Part shown: positions 18,889 through 27,402 of the stretch, in pieces
How positions within the stretch are numbered: position 1 is the stretch's first letter
Layout: each line of letters opens with the position of its first letter
DNA from: Gammaproteobacteria bacterium
GTDB lineage: Bacteria > Pseudomonadota > Gammaproteobacteria > HyVt-429
Direction: 5' to 3'
Assembly: GCA_013152415.1 (NCBI GenBank)
Contig: JAADGI010000008.1
Location: 45,589-109,588, forward strand
DNA: 64,000 bases
Program-made: the position numbers and the translations under genes
The notes under the pieces: generated by a model
What the model was told of the DNA's origin: nothing
What the model saw: only the letters and a program-made list of their open reading frames with translations
Database searches by the model: none

Positions 18889-19901
18889 TGCTCCGTATCA
18901 TCCATAGTTTGCCCCAAGGTTTCATGGATGCGGCTGCAGTTGATCTTTGCTCGGTAGTCCCTGGGCCCAGCCTCATCCACCTGAGTGGCCGACGCCCTGA
19001 GCCTCTCTTTGTTTCGGTGTTGCTTCATGGCAACGAGACTACCGGGTTGGCCACGGTACAAAGACTGTTAAAGAAGTATCGCGACCAGGAACTTCCCCGG
19101 GCCCTGTCTTTATTTGTGGGCAATGTGGAGGCTGCCCGTCAAGGTGTGCGACGTTTGGCAGGGCAGCCGGACTTTAATCGGATCTGGTCCGGGGGCGATA
19201 GTGCCGAACAAATCATGGCCCAGCAGGTATTGCATGAAATGCAGAAGCGTCAGGTGTTCGCCTGTGTGGATATTCACAATAACACCGGCCTCAATCCCCA
19301 CTACGCTATCATCAGCCATCTCGATTATCGTCATTTTCAGATCGCAACACTGTTTGGCCGTACCGTGGTGTATGCCACCACACCGGTGACCACCTGCAAT
19401 TATGCCTTTGCCGGAACCTGTCCTGCGGTGACACTGGAGAGTGGTCTGCCTGGCCAAACCCAAGGGGAAGACCATGTGTTTGAATATCTGGAGGCCTGCA
19501 TGCGCTTGACAAAAATGCCCGGTTCTCCAGTAGCAGCCCATGATATGGACCTGTTTCATACCGTGGCTACCGTCAAGATACCCGAGCGCTTGAGTTTTAG
19601 TTTCACGGACCCTGATGCCGCGATTCGTTTGATTCCCGATATTGATCGACTCAATTTTTGTGAGGTGGCGGCAGGGACCCTGCTGGCGGAGTTGAGGCCC
19701 GGCAGTGGTGCCTATTTGGAGGTGTGGGATGAAAACGGTAACGATGCCCAGGAGCGGTATTTCACCCAGGCCGATGACCAGGTGCGTACTGCCTGCGCGG
19801 TGATGCCCTCCATGTTGACAATGCGAGAGGACATCATCCGCATGGATTGTCTGTGTTACCTGATGGAGCGTATGGACTGGCAGCAACATATGCGGGTATA
19901 G
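18888..19901 (+). CDS. Succinylglutamate desuccinylase/aspartoacylase-family (M14) protein
   Basis: LFVSVLLHGNETTGL, GNVEAARQGVRRL, FNRIW, VDIHNNTGLNPHYA; start overlaps upstream stop (taATG). Confidence 0.88.
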   Translation: MLRIIHSLPQGFMDAAAVDLCSVVPGPSLIHLSGRRPEPLFVSVLLHGNETTGLATVQRLLKKYRDQELPRALSLFVGNVEAARQGVRRLAGQPDFNRIWSGGDSAEQIMAQQVLHEMQKRQVFACVDIHNNTGLNPHYAIISHLDYRHFQIATLFGRTVVYATTPVTTCNYAFAGTCPAVTLESGLPGQTQGEDHVFEYLEACMRLTKMPGSPVAAHDMDLFHTVATVKIPERLSFSFTDPDAAIRLIPDIDRLNFCEVAAGTLLAELRPGSGAYLEVWDENGNDAQERYFTQADDQVRTACAVMPSMLTMREDIIRMDCLCYLMERMDWQQHMRV

Positions 19902-19939
19902 ATTTCTCAACCCAAGCCCATGTCGGTTAGAATAGCGCT

Positions 19940-20599
19940 ATGTCATCCTATACAGAACGTGATCGAATATTGGCCTTGGCCGCCGTCTTTCAGGCGGCAT
20001 ATCTGGTGCAAACTCTAGCCCACGAGGGCACCGCTGAAACCGAGGCATTTCACAACAGCGTAGGCAGTATCCTGATTTTTGATGCCGACAGCACCGAGGA
20101 TATCTTCCATGGCGTGGACGGTTTGGCCACCGGTCTACAGTTGGTGCGCGATAAGTTGTCCGGATCGGACGGTGCCAGCGATATGGAATTGACCCGTTAC
20201 ATCCTGTCTATTCTCCAGCTCGAGGGGCGTTTGGCTCGCAACGAGCCCATTTTACACAAATTACAAAAGGGTATTGATGACGTGACCCGTCAGGCCGAGT
20301 ACTTTGCTGAGACCCATGAGAGTGATTCCTATCACTCGAGCGTCATCGCAGGTCTGGCCCACGTCTATGCTGACACCTTAAGTAACCTGCCACCGCGTAT
20401 CATGGTAAGTGGCAAATTTATTACCGATAATGAGATTGCCAACAAGATTCGCACCGCTTTGTTGGCGGGGGTGCGTGGCGCGGTGTTGTGGCGTCAGGTC
20501 GGTGGGCGTCGCCGCCAGTTAATCTTTGGGCGCAAACGTTATGTGGAGGGTGCCCGTCAGATGTTGAAAGACATGCAGGCCGGTGGTGGGGTGCATTGA
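19940..20599 (+). CDS. hflD: High-frequency-lysogenization regulator HflD homologue
   Basis: DRILALAAVFQAAYLVQTLAHEGTAETEAFHNSVGSILIFDADSTEDIF...GLQLVRDKL; full length 219 aa. Confidence 0.88.
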   Translation: MSSYTERDRILALAAVFQAAYLVQTLAHEGTAETEAFHNSVGSILIFDADSTEDIFHGVDGLATGLQLVRDKLSGSDGASDMELTRYILSILQLEGRLARNEPILHKLQKGIDDVTRQAEYFAETHESDSYHSSVIAGLAHVYADTLSNLPPRIMVSGKFITDNEIANKIRTALLAGVRGAVLWRQVGGRRRQLIFGRKRYVEGARQMLKDMQAGGGVH

Positions 20600-20608
20600 A
20601 GACTGAAT

Positions 20609-20875
20609 GGGGTCAGAGCCGAATGGCACTTACTTAAGCCCCCTCTCCCTCCGGGAGAGGGCTGGGGTGAGGGGATAACAACAAAATCTGTTTTTTAAAT
20701 TAAGCTTTTACTCCCCTCATCCTAACCTTCTCCCTGGGGGACCTCGGTGTCCCCTTGTGGGGTAGAAGGGACTAGAAAGCACTATATCAGCTTAAGTAAG
20801 TGCCATTCGGGTCAGAGCCCAATTCGTAGCACCTCGCCAAAACTTTAGAGTCCAAGAGAGTTCGGCTCTGACCCC
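20609..20875. repeat. Outer MITE-like inverted repeat (GGGGTCAGAGCCGAA/TTCGGCTCTGACCCC) interrupted by an inner element
   Basis: ggggtcagagccgaa at 20609 and ttcggctctgacccc ending ~20875. Confidence 0.65.
20621..20808. mobile_element. 188-bp MITE nested in the outer repeat
   Basis: Perfect 19-bp TIR GAATGGCACTTACTTAAGC / GCTTAAGTAAGTGCCATTC; flanked by an 11-bp direct repeat GGGTCAGAGCC (20610-20620, 20809-20819). Confidence 0.8.
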
Positions 20876-20917
20876 AGCAACATGACCCCAGCAACATAGA
20901 GACCCCCGGTTACCCAA

Positions 20918-21142
20918 TTAAGGCTTTTGATTCCATGATATATCTACTTTGCGATGCTGTGAGATACAGTCACGAAGATATAGGTTAATCAAACTTTGAT
21001 AGGGTACACCTGAATCTTCTGCCATAGATTTAAAGTAGTTGATAACATCTTCACCAAGCCTCATTGTTACTGGCTTTTTGAGTTTTGAGGCATAAGGGTT
21101 TTTACGTGATTTCATTTTAGATAAATCATATTCTTTTTTCAT
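20918..21142 (-). CDS. brnA: BrnA-like antitoxin
   Basis: KLKKPVTMRLGEDVINYFKSMAEDSGVPYQSLINLYLRDC; adjacent to brnT. Confidence 0.85.
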   Translation of the reverse strand: MKKEYDLSKMKSRKNPYASKLKKPVTMRLGEDVINYFKSMAEDSGVPYQSLINLYLRDCISQHRKVDISWNQKP

Positions 21143-21426
21143 TATGTTTCACCTTTATAAAGCTTTCGCTCTTTCGCTGTTGCTTTACGTGCTGAGATGA
21201 TTCGAATGAGATTACCTGACTCTTTTTCACAGTGGCAGATAAGTAATATCCTTGATTGGTTGCTGTGACCTAGGATAAGAAACCTGTCTTCTAGTTCTGA
21301 ATTTTCGTCATCAAAAAACTGGATGGCGAAGTCATCGTAGAATACAGACTGCGCTTCTTCAAAAGTAACACCATGTTTTCTTTTGTTTGATGCTGCTTTG
21401 GACGCATCCCATCCAAATTTAACCAT
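21142..21426 (-). CDS. brnT: BrnT-like toxin
   Basis: FGWDASKAASNKRKHGVTFEEAQSVFYDDFAIQFFDDENSELEDRFLILGHSNQSRILLICHCEKESGNLIRIISARKATAKERKLY. Confidence 0.93.
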   Translation of the reverse strand: MVKFGWDASKAASNKRKHGVTFEEAQSVFYDDFAIQFFDDENSELEDRFLILGHSNQSRILLICHCEKESGNLIRIISARKATAKERKLYKGET

Positions 21427-21613
21427 AAATACATTGTATTTACATTTGGTGGGATGTCAAGTGTTTTGTTTTAACTGCCCTAACGAGGCTGTAGAAAAAC
21501 TCACTTCTAAAAGCGCTATTCTACAGTCCTATTTCTAAATTTAATATTCATCCACTTTGACTTGATAAAATTCGTTTTTCAAGACAACTCCGGGCAATCT
21601 TTGCTTCTTTATG

Positions 21614-21970
21614 CGGCCCATTTTGCACAAATTACAAAAGGGTATTGATGACGTGATCCGTCAGGCCGAGTATTTTGCTGAGACCCATGAGAGTGATTCC
21701 TATCACTCGAGCATCATCGCAGGCCTGGTCCACGTCTATACTGACACCTTAAGTAACCTGCCGCCACGTATCATGGTAAGTGGCAAATTTATTACTGATA
21801 ATGATCTTGCCAACAAGATTCGCACCGCCCTGTTGGCGGGGGTGCGTGGTGCGGTGTTGTGGCGTCAGGTCGGTGGGCGTCGCCGTCAGTTGATCTTTGG
21901 GCGCAAGCGCTATGTGGAGGGTGCTCGTAAGATGTTGAAAGAGATGCAGGCCGGTGGTGGAGTGCATTGA
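21614..21970 (+). pseudogene. hflD: Second, truncated copy of the hflD 3' end
   Basis: Aligns collinearly with 20243-20599 with about two dozen mostly synonymous substitutions; lacks the N-terminal half. Confidence 0.9.
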
Positions 21971-22159
21971 AAATGCATTAGCCGCAAAGGCGCGGACCTC
22001 GGTGCTTCCTTGTGGGGTAGACGCAAAGAGAAGCTAAATTGTGGTCTGTCCTCTAAAATACTTGCGATATATTTAGGTAACCACAAATCACCATGCCAAT
22101 CAATAAAACTGTACCTAACACAACTCACCTCAGCTAATTAAACTATACATTGCCTCGCA

Positions 22160-22564
22160 TTAAAGCAGAGTTTTTAGGAATCCAATTGAGTCCGCTCTAC
22201 CTTCATTACGAAATTGCTCATCCAAATATTCGCCCATCTGTCCCAGCATATTATCTGTGAATTCAGTTAGCCTTTCTGCTGTGATATTCGAGCCAAGTCG
22301 GTCATTCACGATTACTTCCCAGAATTCGTATGCATAAAATCCCAGCCCTGACGACAAAAATCCTGGTTTGAATCCTATCTTTCTCATTGATTGCTTAATT
22401 CCATTTTTGATAATTTTCTTATGATGTGTCCGCAGTGCTGTGCCAAGGGAATCCCCGCCATATTTTAAAGATATATATGCGAGTGCTGCCGCATATACAC
22501 AGTCAAACTGTTCATGAACACCTTTGTGCCCTTCTGTCATTAGCTTCTTTGATAGCTCGGACAT
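22160..22564 (-). CDS. Hypothetical protein
   Basis: 134 aa, AT-rich accessory context; no recognised family. Confidence 0.6.
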   Translation of the reverse strand: MSELSKKLMTEGHKGVHEQFDCVYAAALAYISLKYGGDSLGTALRTHHKKIIKNGIKQSMRKIGFKPGFLSSGLGFYAYEFWEVIVNDRLGSNITAERLTEFTDNMLGQMGEYLDEQFRNEGRADSIGFLKTLL

Positions 22565-22590
22565 GTGTTATTCCTCTTTTTTGCTCTAAC

Positions 22591-22805
22591 GAGGCTGTAG
22601 AAAAACCCCAAAAATAACGAATAAGCCATATTTATAACTAAACATCATTTTCTCTGCCCCATGTAATTCTTCCATTATGAGCGCATCAGATGCTGCATAC
22701 TAAGAATTAGCGGCTATTAATGAATGTTGCCATATTTTTGTTTTTACTGCCTTATATCGCCTTATTTTTTAAGATTCTACAAATATAGGGTTTTTCTACA
22801 GCCTC
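22591..22805. mobile_element. 215-bp MITE
   Basis: 18-bp perfect TIR GAGGCTGTAGAAAAACCC (22591-22608) / GGGTTTTTCTACAGCCTC (22788-22805), flanked by AAC on both sides (22588-22590, 22806-22808); no ORF. Confidence 0.75.
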
Positions 22806-22815
22806 AACGTTCAGG

Positions 22816-23388
22816 TTAGCCATTTTCAATTGTTGATGTTGTACCTAACCAGCCATCATTACTTAAACCATGACGATCTGATATTGGGATGCATTCACAG
22901 AATAGTTCCTTAATTTTGTTTGCACACACATACGCTTTTTTTGATTTACCCAGTGTAATTTGTTTTTCTATCTTAGACATAGGTTCTTGGTTCCATTTTC
23001 TATCATATTCGTCTCGGTGAGTAATATAGTTTTCAGAGATAAATTCTGGTTTTGCATGCGCAATTTTATTGCGAATGTTTATTAACCAATAGGCTGTTGA
23101 CCAAGGCTCAGAGTTTCTTGAATATTCAATAGAAAAATGTTCACACAGTATTCGTAGCTTTGCCAATGGACTACAACTTTCGAAGTCTTTCCATATTGTG
23201 ATATATCTCTCACCGAATGCATTACAAATTGCTTCTATTGCCAATGCTGAAAAAGTAATGGTGATTAACTGGTGATAAAAATAGCCTGGCTTTTTATCAA
23301 TTGCATCTTGTAGTGCCATATTTGCCACGCCTAGGTGCATATGATGTGCTGAAAAATTCCTTTCTAAATTTACTGATATTTTGCTCAT
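22816..23388 (-). CDS. Hypothetical protein
   Basis: 190 aa ORF; HMHLGVANMALQDAIDKKPGYFYHQLITITFSALAIEAICNAFGE; helical, HEPN-like look but unassigned. Confidence 0.6.
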   Translation of the reverse strand: MSKISVNLERNFSAHHMHLGVANMALQDAIDKKPGYFYHQLITITFSALAIEAICNAFGERYITIWKDFESCSPLAKLRILCEHFSIEYSRNSEPWSTAYWLINIRNKIAHAKPEFISENYITHRDEYDRKWNQEPMSKIEKQITLGKSKKAYVCANKIKELFCECIPISDRHGLSNDGWLGTTSTIENG

Positions 23389-23548
23389 ATTTATTTGCTA
23401 ACTAATAAGTAGTGGACCTACAATGTCTAATTATGATTTGGACATTTAGGGGGCGCTAAAATGTCTACTTTCATGAATTCAACAAGTTACCCTTTTTTAG
23501 TATGACAAAATGCATTATTCGTGTCTCTGTAGTTAAGGTCTGTTGGTT

Positions 23549-23974
23549 TCAAGGCGAACGATCCAATAGGATTTTCGCCTGTTTTCGTTCTATGTCGGTG
23601 ACGTCCCGATAACCTCGAGTATAGGGCCAGCCGTAGCCCCAGCGGTAAGAGGTGAGCCAAAACGGTGACCCACCGGCACGGACGCCGGCACGCATGATGT
23701 TGGCGAGGTGTGGGTTCTCGATTTTAGAGATACATTCTTTCAAGGCGTTGTCTGCGGCCAATCGCTGTGAGTAGTTGCCCCCTAGCCAATAGGCCTTGTC
23801 GTGATTTACACAACAACTGTGCCAGCGTTGAGGGTCGTTCGCTGGGCCATCGGGAAAGCTGCTGCAACCATCGGTACTAAAAGGTTTTAACTGTCCGGAG
23901 TATTCGCAGGCCGTGATCACAAATAAGATCAAACTCGCCAGTGTGATTTGGCGCGAAATAGAAAAAAGCCTCAT
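23549..23974 (-). CDS. Lipoprotein-like protein with a phospholipase A2-like CCxxHD motif
   Basis: LFVITACEYSG lipobox-like; DGCSSFPDGPANDPQRWHSCCVNHDKAYWLGG. Confidence 0.6.
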   Translation of the reverse strand: MRLFSISRQITLASLILFVITACEYSGQLKPFSTDGCSSFPDGPANDPQRWHSCCVNHDKAYWLGGNYSQRLAADNALKECISKIENPHLANIMRAGVRAGGSPFWLTSYRWGYGWPYTRGYRDVTDIERKQAKILLDRSP

Positions 23975-24369
23975 TGCCCCGGCCAGATAAATTCAATACG
24001 CAGGCCGCTGGGTTCGGTGCATATCATATGGTGGGCCGGTCCCTCTCTCAATGCTTCCGGTGCAAATTCAATAGCCACGCCCTCGGCCTTGGTAAGTATT
24101 TGGTGGATTTCTTTCAGTCTGTCTTCAGAGTCGATCTTAATGGCCAGGTGATGCAGGCCCACATTGTGATGGCGATCAAAAGCGGTGGCATTGCTGGGGT
24201 CCGCTACCTGCCATAGGGTAAGCATAATGTGACCGTCGCTTACAAAGATGGCGGGATAGCTTGGGTCTCGACGTGCCTCGTCCCAACCCAACAGATTTGT
24301 AAAGAAGGCGGCGCTGGCCTCGAGTCGCGTGACCGCCAGGCCCACATGGTGAATCCCTGAAGTGATCAT
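23971..24369 (-). CDS. VOC/glyoxalase-family protein
   Basis: GIHHVGLAVTRLEASAAFFTNLLGW...VGLHHLAIKI...GPAHHMICTEPSGLRIEFIWP. Confidence 0.88.
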   Translation of the reverse strand: MITSGIHHVGLAVTRLEASAAFFTNLLGWDEARRDPSYPAIFVSDGHIMLTLWQVADPSNATAFDRHHNVGLHHLAIKIDSEDRLKEIHQILTKAEGVAIEFAPEALREGPAHHMICTEPSGLRIEFIWPGQ

Positions 24370-24521
24370 GCAGGGGATGGTACCCGCCCTGTTAGTGGAA
24401 GATCAAACCCATTGAGGTGGTTTTATCCGTGGCCGGTTTATATGGTTCTGGCAACATAATCAGTTGGGTGTATAGTGTTGATGAGGCAGCGCGATAAAGG
24501 CTAAACAGAGGAGAAACCAAA

Positions 24522-25175
24522 TTGACTGATAAGAAAATCACTCAGTATCCGGGCAATGAAGTCAATGTAAGCTGGGATGGTCGCTTGTGTATCCATATCG
24601 GCGAATGCGGTCGTGCCAAGGGTGAGTTGTTTGTGGGTGGTCGCCAGCCCTGGTGCCTGCCCGACCAGGCTTCCCCGCAAGAGGTGGATGACGTGGTGAC
24701 GTCCTGCCCCACAGGGGCCTTGGTCTTCGAGGTGCAAGACGGTAGTTCCAAAGAGCAGGTAGAAGATGAGAATACCGTTGTGGTGTCCTACAACGGGCCT
24801 CTTTTTGTCCGTGGAGATTTGGATATTGAAGGCGTTGATGACGATATGCCCGGTACCCGATATCGCGCTGCTTTATGTCGTTGCGGCGAGTCGAACAACA
24901 AACCCTTTTGTGACAACGCTCACGAAAAAATTGGTTTTCAGGATTATGGCGCCGTTGGTGAGAAGGGCGATGGCCTGAGTGCTGTCGGAGGCAAGCTCAG
25001 TATCAAGTCCCTACCCGATGGGCCACTACTTCTGTCCGGCAACCTCAGCATCAAGGCCAGCAGTGGTCGTGTGGCCTGGCAGGGCACCCAGGCTGCTTTG
25101 TGCCGTTGTGGCGCCTCCAAGAACAAACCCTTTTGCGACGGCAGTCACAAAGAGGCAGGGTTCAAAAGTGATTAG
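24522..25175 (+). CDS. Divergent 4Fe-4S plus double CDGSH iron-sulfur domain protein (TTG start)
   Basis: DGRLCIHIGECGRA...VTSCPTGAL; two CDGSH-type sites: ALCRCGESNNKPFCDNAHEKIGF and ALCRCGASKNKPFCDGSHKEAGF. Confidence 0.92.
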   Translation: MTDKKITQYPGNEVNVSWDGRLCIHIGECGRAKGELFVGGRQPWCLPDQASPQEVDDVVTSCPTGALVFEVQDGSSKEQVEDENTVVVSYNGPLFVRGDLDIEGVDDDMPGTRYRAALCRCGESNNKPFCDNAHEKIGFQDYGAVGEKGDGLSAVGGKLSIKSLPDGPLLLSGNLSIKASSGRVAWQGTQAALCRCGASKNKPFCDGSHKEAGFKSD

Positions 25176-25190
25176 CGTGGGGCTAAACTC

Positions 25191-25550
25191 ATGAATGAGC
25201 ACGAGAAGATCAATTACGTCGAATTCCCGGCAAAAAATATAGAGGCAATAAAGGAGTTTTTTGCCGCCGTATTCGGTTGGTCATTTGTTGACTATGGCCC
25301 TGAATACACTGCTTTTTCCAATGAAGGTATCAATGGAGGGTTTTTCAAGTCAGAGTTAGTGTCTTCTGCCGACAAGGGTGGTGCGCTTATCGTTTTCTAT
25401 AGTAACAGCCTGGAAGAAACTCAATTCAAGATAGAAAACGCTGGTGGCACTGTTCTAAAATCAATATTTGAGTTTCCCGGTGGGCGGCGATTTCACTTTG
25501 GCGATCCCAATGGTAATGAATATGCAGTGTGGTCAGACGTAGGGGTGTAG
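25191..25550 (+). CDS. VOC-family protein
   Basis: INYVEFPAKNIEAIKEFFAAVFGWSFVDYGPEYTAF...GRRFHFGDPNGNEYAVWS. Confidence 0.9.
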   Translation: MNEHEKINYVEFPAKNIEAIKEFFAAVFGWSFVDYGPEYTAFSNEGINGGFFKSELVSSADKGGALIVFYSNSLEETQFKIENAGGTVLKSIFEFPGGRRFHFGDPNGNEYAVWSDVGV

Positions 25551-25607
25551 TAAATTGTATTTTTAGATGTGATTGTTAATGAATATCAATATTTAAGGGG
25601 ATAAAAA

Positions 25608-25895
25608 ATGGCAAATGAAGGTTATCACGAAGAAATCAGTGACTTGTCCGATGAGACCCGGGATATGCATCGGGCGATTGTTTCTCTAATGGAGGAGCTG
25701 GAGGCGGTAGATTGGTATAACCAGCGGGTGGACGCTTGTCAGGATAGTGATCTCAAGGCCATCCTTGCCCACAACAGAGATGAAGAAAAAGAGCACGCGG
25801 CCATGGTGCTTGAATGGATACGGCGTAAAGACCCGGCCTTTGATAAAGAGCTTAAGGACTACTTGTTTACAGAAAAGCCCATAGCCCATAAATAA
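25608..25895 (+). CDS. EncFtn-like (encapsulated-ferritin family) protein
   Basis: MHRAIVSLMEELEAVDWYNQRVDA...AILAHNRDEEKEHAAMVLEWIRRKDPAFDKELKDYLFTEKPI matches the remembered Rhodospirillum EncFtn core (E..., ExxH). Confidence 0.85.
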   Translation: MANEGYHEEISDLSDETRDMHRAIVSLMEELEAVDWYNQRVDACQDSDLKAILAHNRDEEKEHAAMVLEWIRRKDPAFDKELKDYLFTEKPIAHK

Positions 25896-25897
25896 AT

Positions 25898-26296
25898 ATG
25901 GATTATTCTTTTAAACTGGATTTCAAGGTTAGAGACTACGAGTGTGACATCCAGGGTGTAGTGAATAATGGGGTTTACCAAAATTACTTAGAACATGCCC
26001 GACATGAGTTCTTGTTGGCATCGGGGGTCGATTTTGCCGAGCTGGCTAAACAAGGGATAAATCTGGTCGTTACCCGTGCCGAGCTTGACTATAAATACCC
26101 TCTGCGTAGTGGAGAGACATTCTGGGTGGGACTCAATCTGCAACAGGTCTCCAAAATTAAATTCGCATTTCTCCAGGAGATCTATCGGTCAGCCGACGAT
26201 AAGTTGATTGTATCTGCCCGGATAATGGGCGTTGCGCTCAATGAGCGGGGTCGCCCCTTTGTGTATGAGCCGGTGGCGGGATTGTGCCGACAGTAA
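25898..26296 (+). CDS. 4HBT-type acyl-CoA thioesterase
   Basis: FKVRDYECDIQGVVNNGVYQNYLEHARHEFL hotdog thioesterase signature. Confidence 0.9.
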   Translation: MDYSFKLDFKVRDYECDIQGVVNNGVYQNYLEHARHEFLLASGVDFAELAKQGINLVVTRAELDYKYPLRSGETFWVGLNLQQVSKIKFAFLQEIYRSADDKLIVSARIMGVALNERGRPFVYEPVAGLCRQ

Positions 26297-26303
26297 CAAA
26301 ATA

Positions 26304-26762
26304 TTAGTTGATGATTTTCCAGCTGCCATCCGGCTGACGGCAGGCCCTACCGTAGGCCTGCTCCCTTTTACCGCCGACGGTGACCTCGGTCTGGTATTCA
26401 CGACAAGACTGACCGGTCCTGTTTTGGTAGGTATTGGTGGGTACCATAGTGATGTTGGCGCCACTGTCGGGATTAACCCAATGACTGCTCACACCCGTGC
26501 GGTTTTGTTCCAGGACTATTTGGGCGCGGGCCTCGTCGTGTTCATCCAGATGGCGACCGAGTTTAGACCCCACCATGGCACCTGCGAGAGCCCCAAACAT
26601 AATGGCGGCATTCGTGGCGTGCCCCTCACCTACCTGGGCACCCAGTATGCCGCCGACTATGGCACCCGTGACGCCGCCTACACCTTCTTTAGTGGCGGTT
26701 TCACAACCGGTAACAGATAGGGTTAAAAAGGCGAGGGTGGTGGCGATGAGGGTCTTTTTCAC
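26304..26762 (-). CDS. Glycine-zipper lipoprotein / surface-antigen-like protein
   Basis: LTLSVTGCETATKEGVGGVTGAIVGGILGAQVGEG...GALAGAMVGSKLGRHLDEHDE. Confidence 0.85.
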   Translation of the reverse strand: MKKTLIATTLAFLTLSVTGCETATKEGVGGVTGAIVGGILGAQVGEGHATNAAIMFGALAGAMVGSKLGRHLDEHDEARAQIVLEQNRTGVSSHWVNPDSGANITMVPTNTYQNRTGQSCREYQTEVTVGGKREQAYGRACRQPDGSWKIIN

Positions 26763-27001
26763 GGGTCTCTCCAATTCGTGGCAATGGTTCAAGTAACGCA
26801 GTCGGTACAACAGGGATGACAGAGGAGTGGTAAAAAAGTTCTTTGCCACTCGCTTTTAACGGTGCCCATTGTATAGGGAAACACCTGCATGACCCAAATT
26901 GGGGTGATTGGCGTTGGTAGACAGTGGATGAGCAGTAGCTTTGTCGAGAAGGAGAATGTGTACTTGCTATGGGTCAGGGGGTTGGCTAGGGTAAGGCTAG
27001 G

Positions 27002-27340
27002 ATGTCCCAAAAACAGTCACTTCGTCGTGGCCTGAACCTTGAGGCCAATCACCAGCCCCTCTACGAGCGGGTACCGCCCTACGATGAGTATGGTCGACCC
27101 CTCTCAGATTTTATGATGCTGATACCCGGGCTGCGGGAACTGACCGGCAAGGTGTTTCAGGACAAGGTGACGACTTTGGAGGCGGTGCTCAGGCAGTTTC
27201 GTGAGGTGATATTTGTAGACCTCAATGTTCCCCTCAATCTTCTATGGGTGTCGGTACGGGCCAAACCAGGGGTGATCCTGGATATTGCCGCTACAGTGAA
27301 ATGTTATATACCCGAGGCCCTTCTCGTCGGTCACAAGTAA
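27002..27340 (+). CDS. Hypothetical protein
   Basis: 112 aa ORF in clear intergenic context. Confidence 0.6.
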   Translation: MSQKQSLRRGLNLEANHQPLYERVPPYDEYGRPLSDFMMLIPGLRELTGKVFQDKVTTLEAVLRQFREVIFVDLNVPLNLLWVSVRAKPGVILDIAATVKCYIPEALLVGHK

Positions 27341-27402
27341 AAATATGGGGATGATATTCTCTCCGACCCGATTCTGTCGGGATAAATCCTGGCTTCTATT
27401 TT

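Noticed and set aside
19110-19910. Antisense ORF of 266 aa opposite the M14-family gene
   Set aside because: The sense-strand gene has clear family motifs; the reverse translation has none.
22584-22820. attC-like (integron cassette) reading of CTCTAACGAGGCTGTAG...CTACAGCCTCAACG...GTTAGCC
   Set aside because: The R'/R'' core sites do not fit GTTRRRY/RYYYAAC well, there is no integrase, and the TIR plus AAC duplication is better explained by a MITE.
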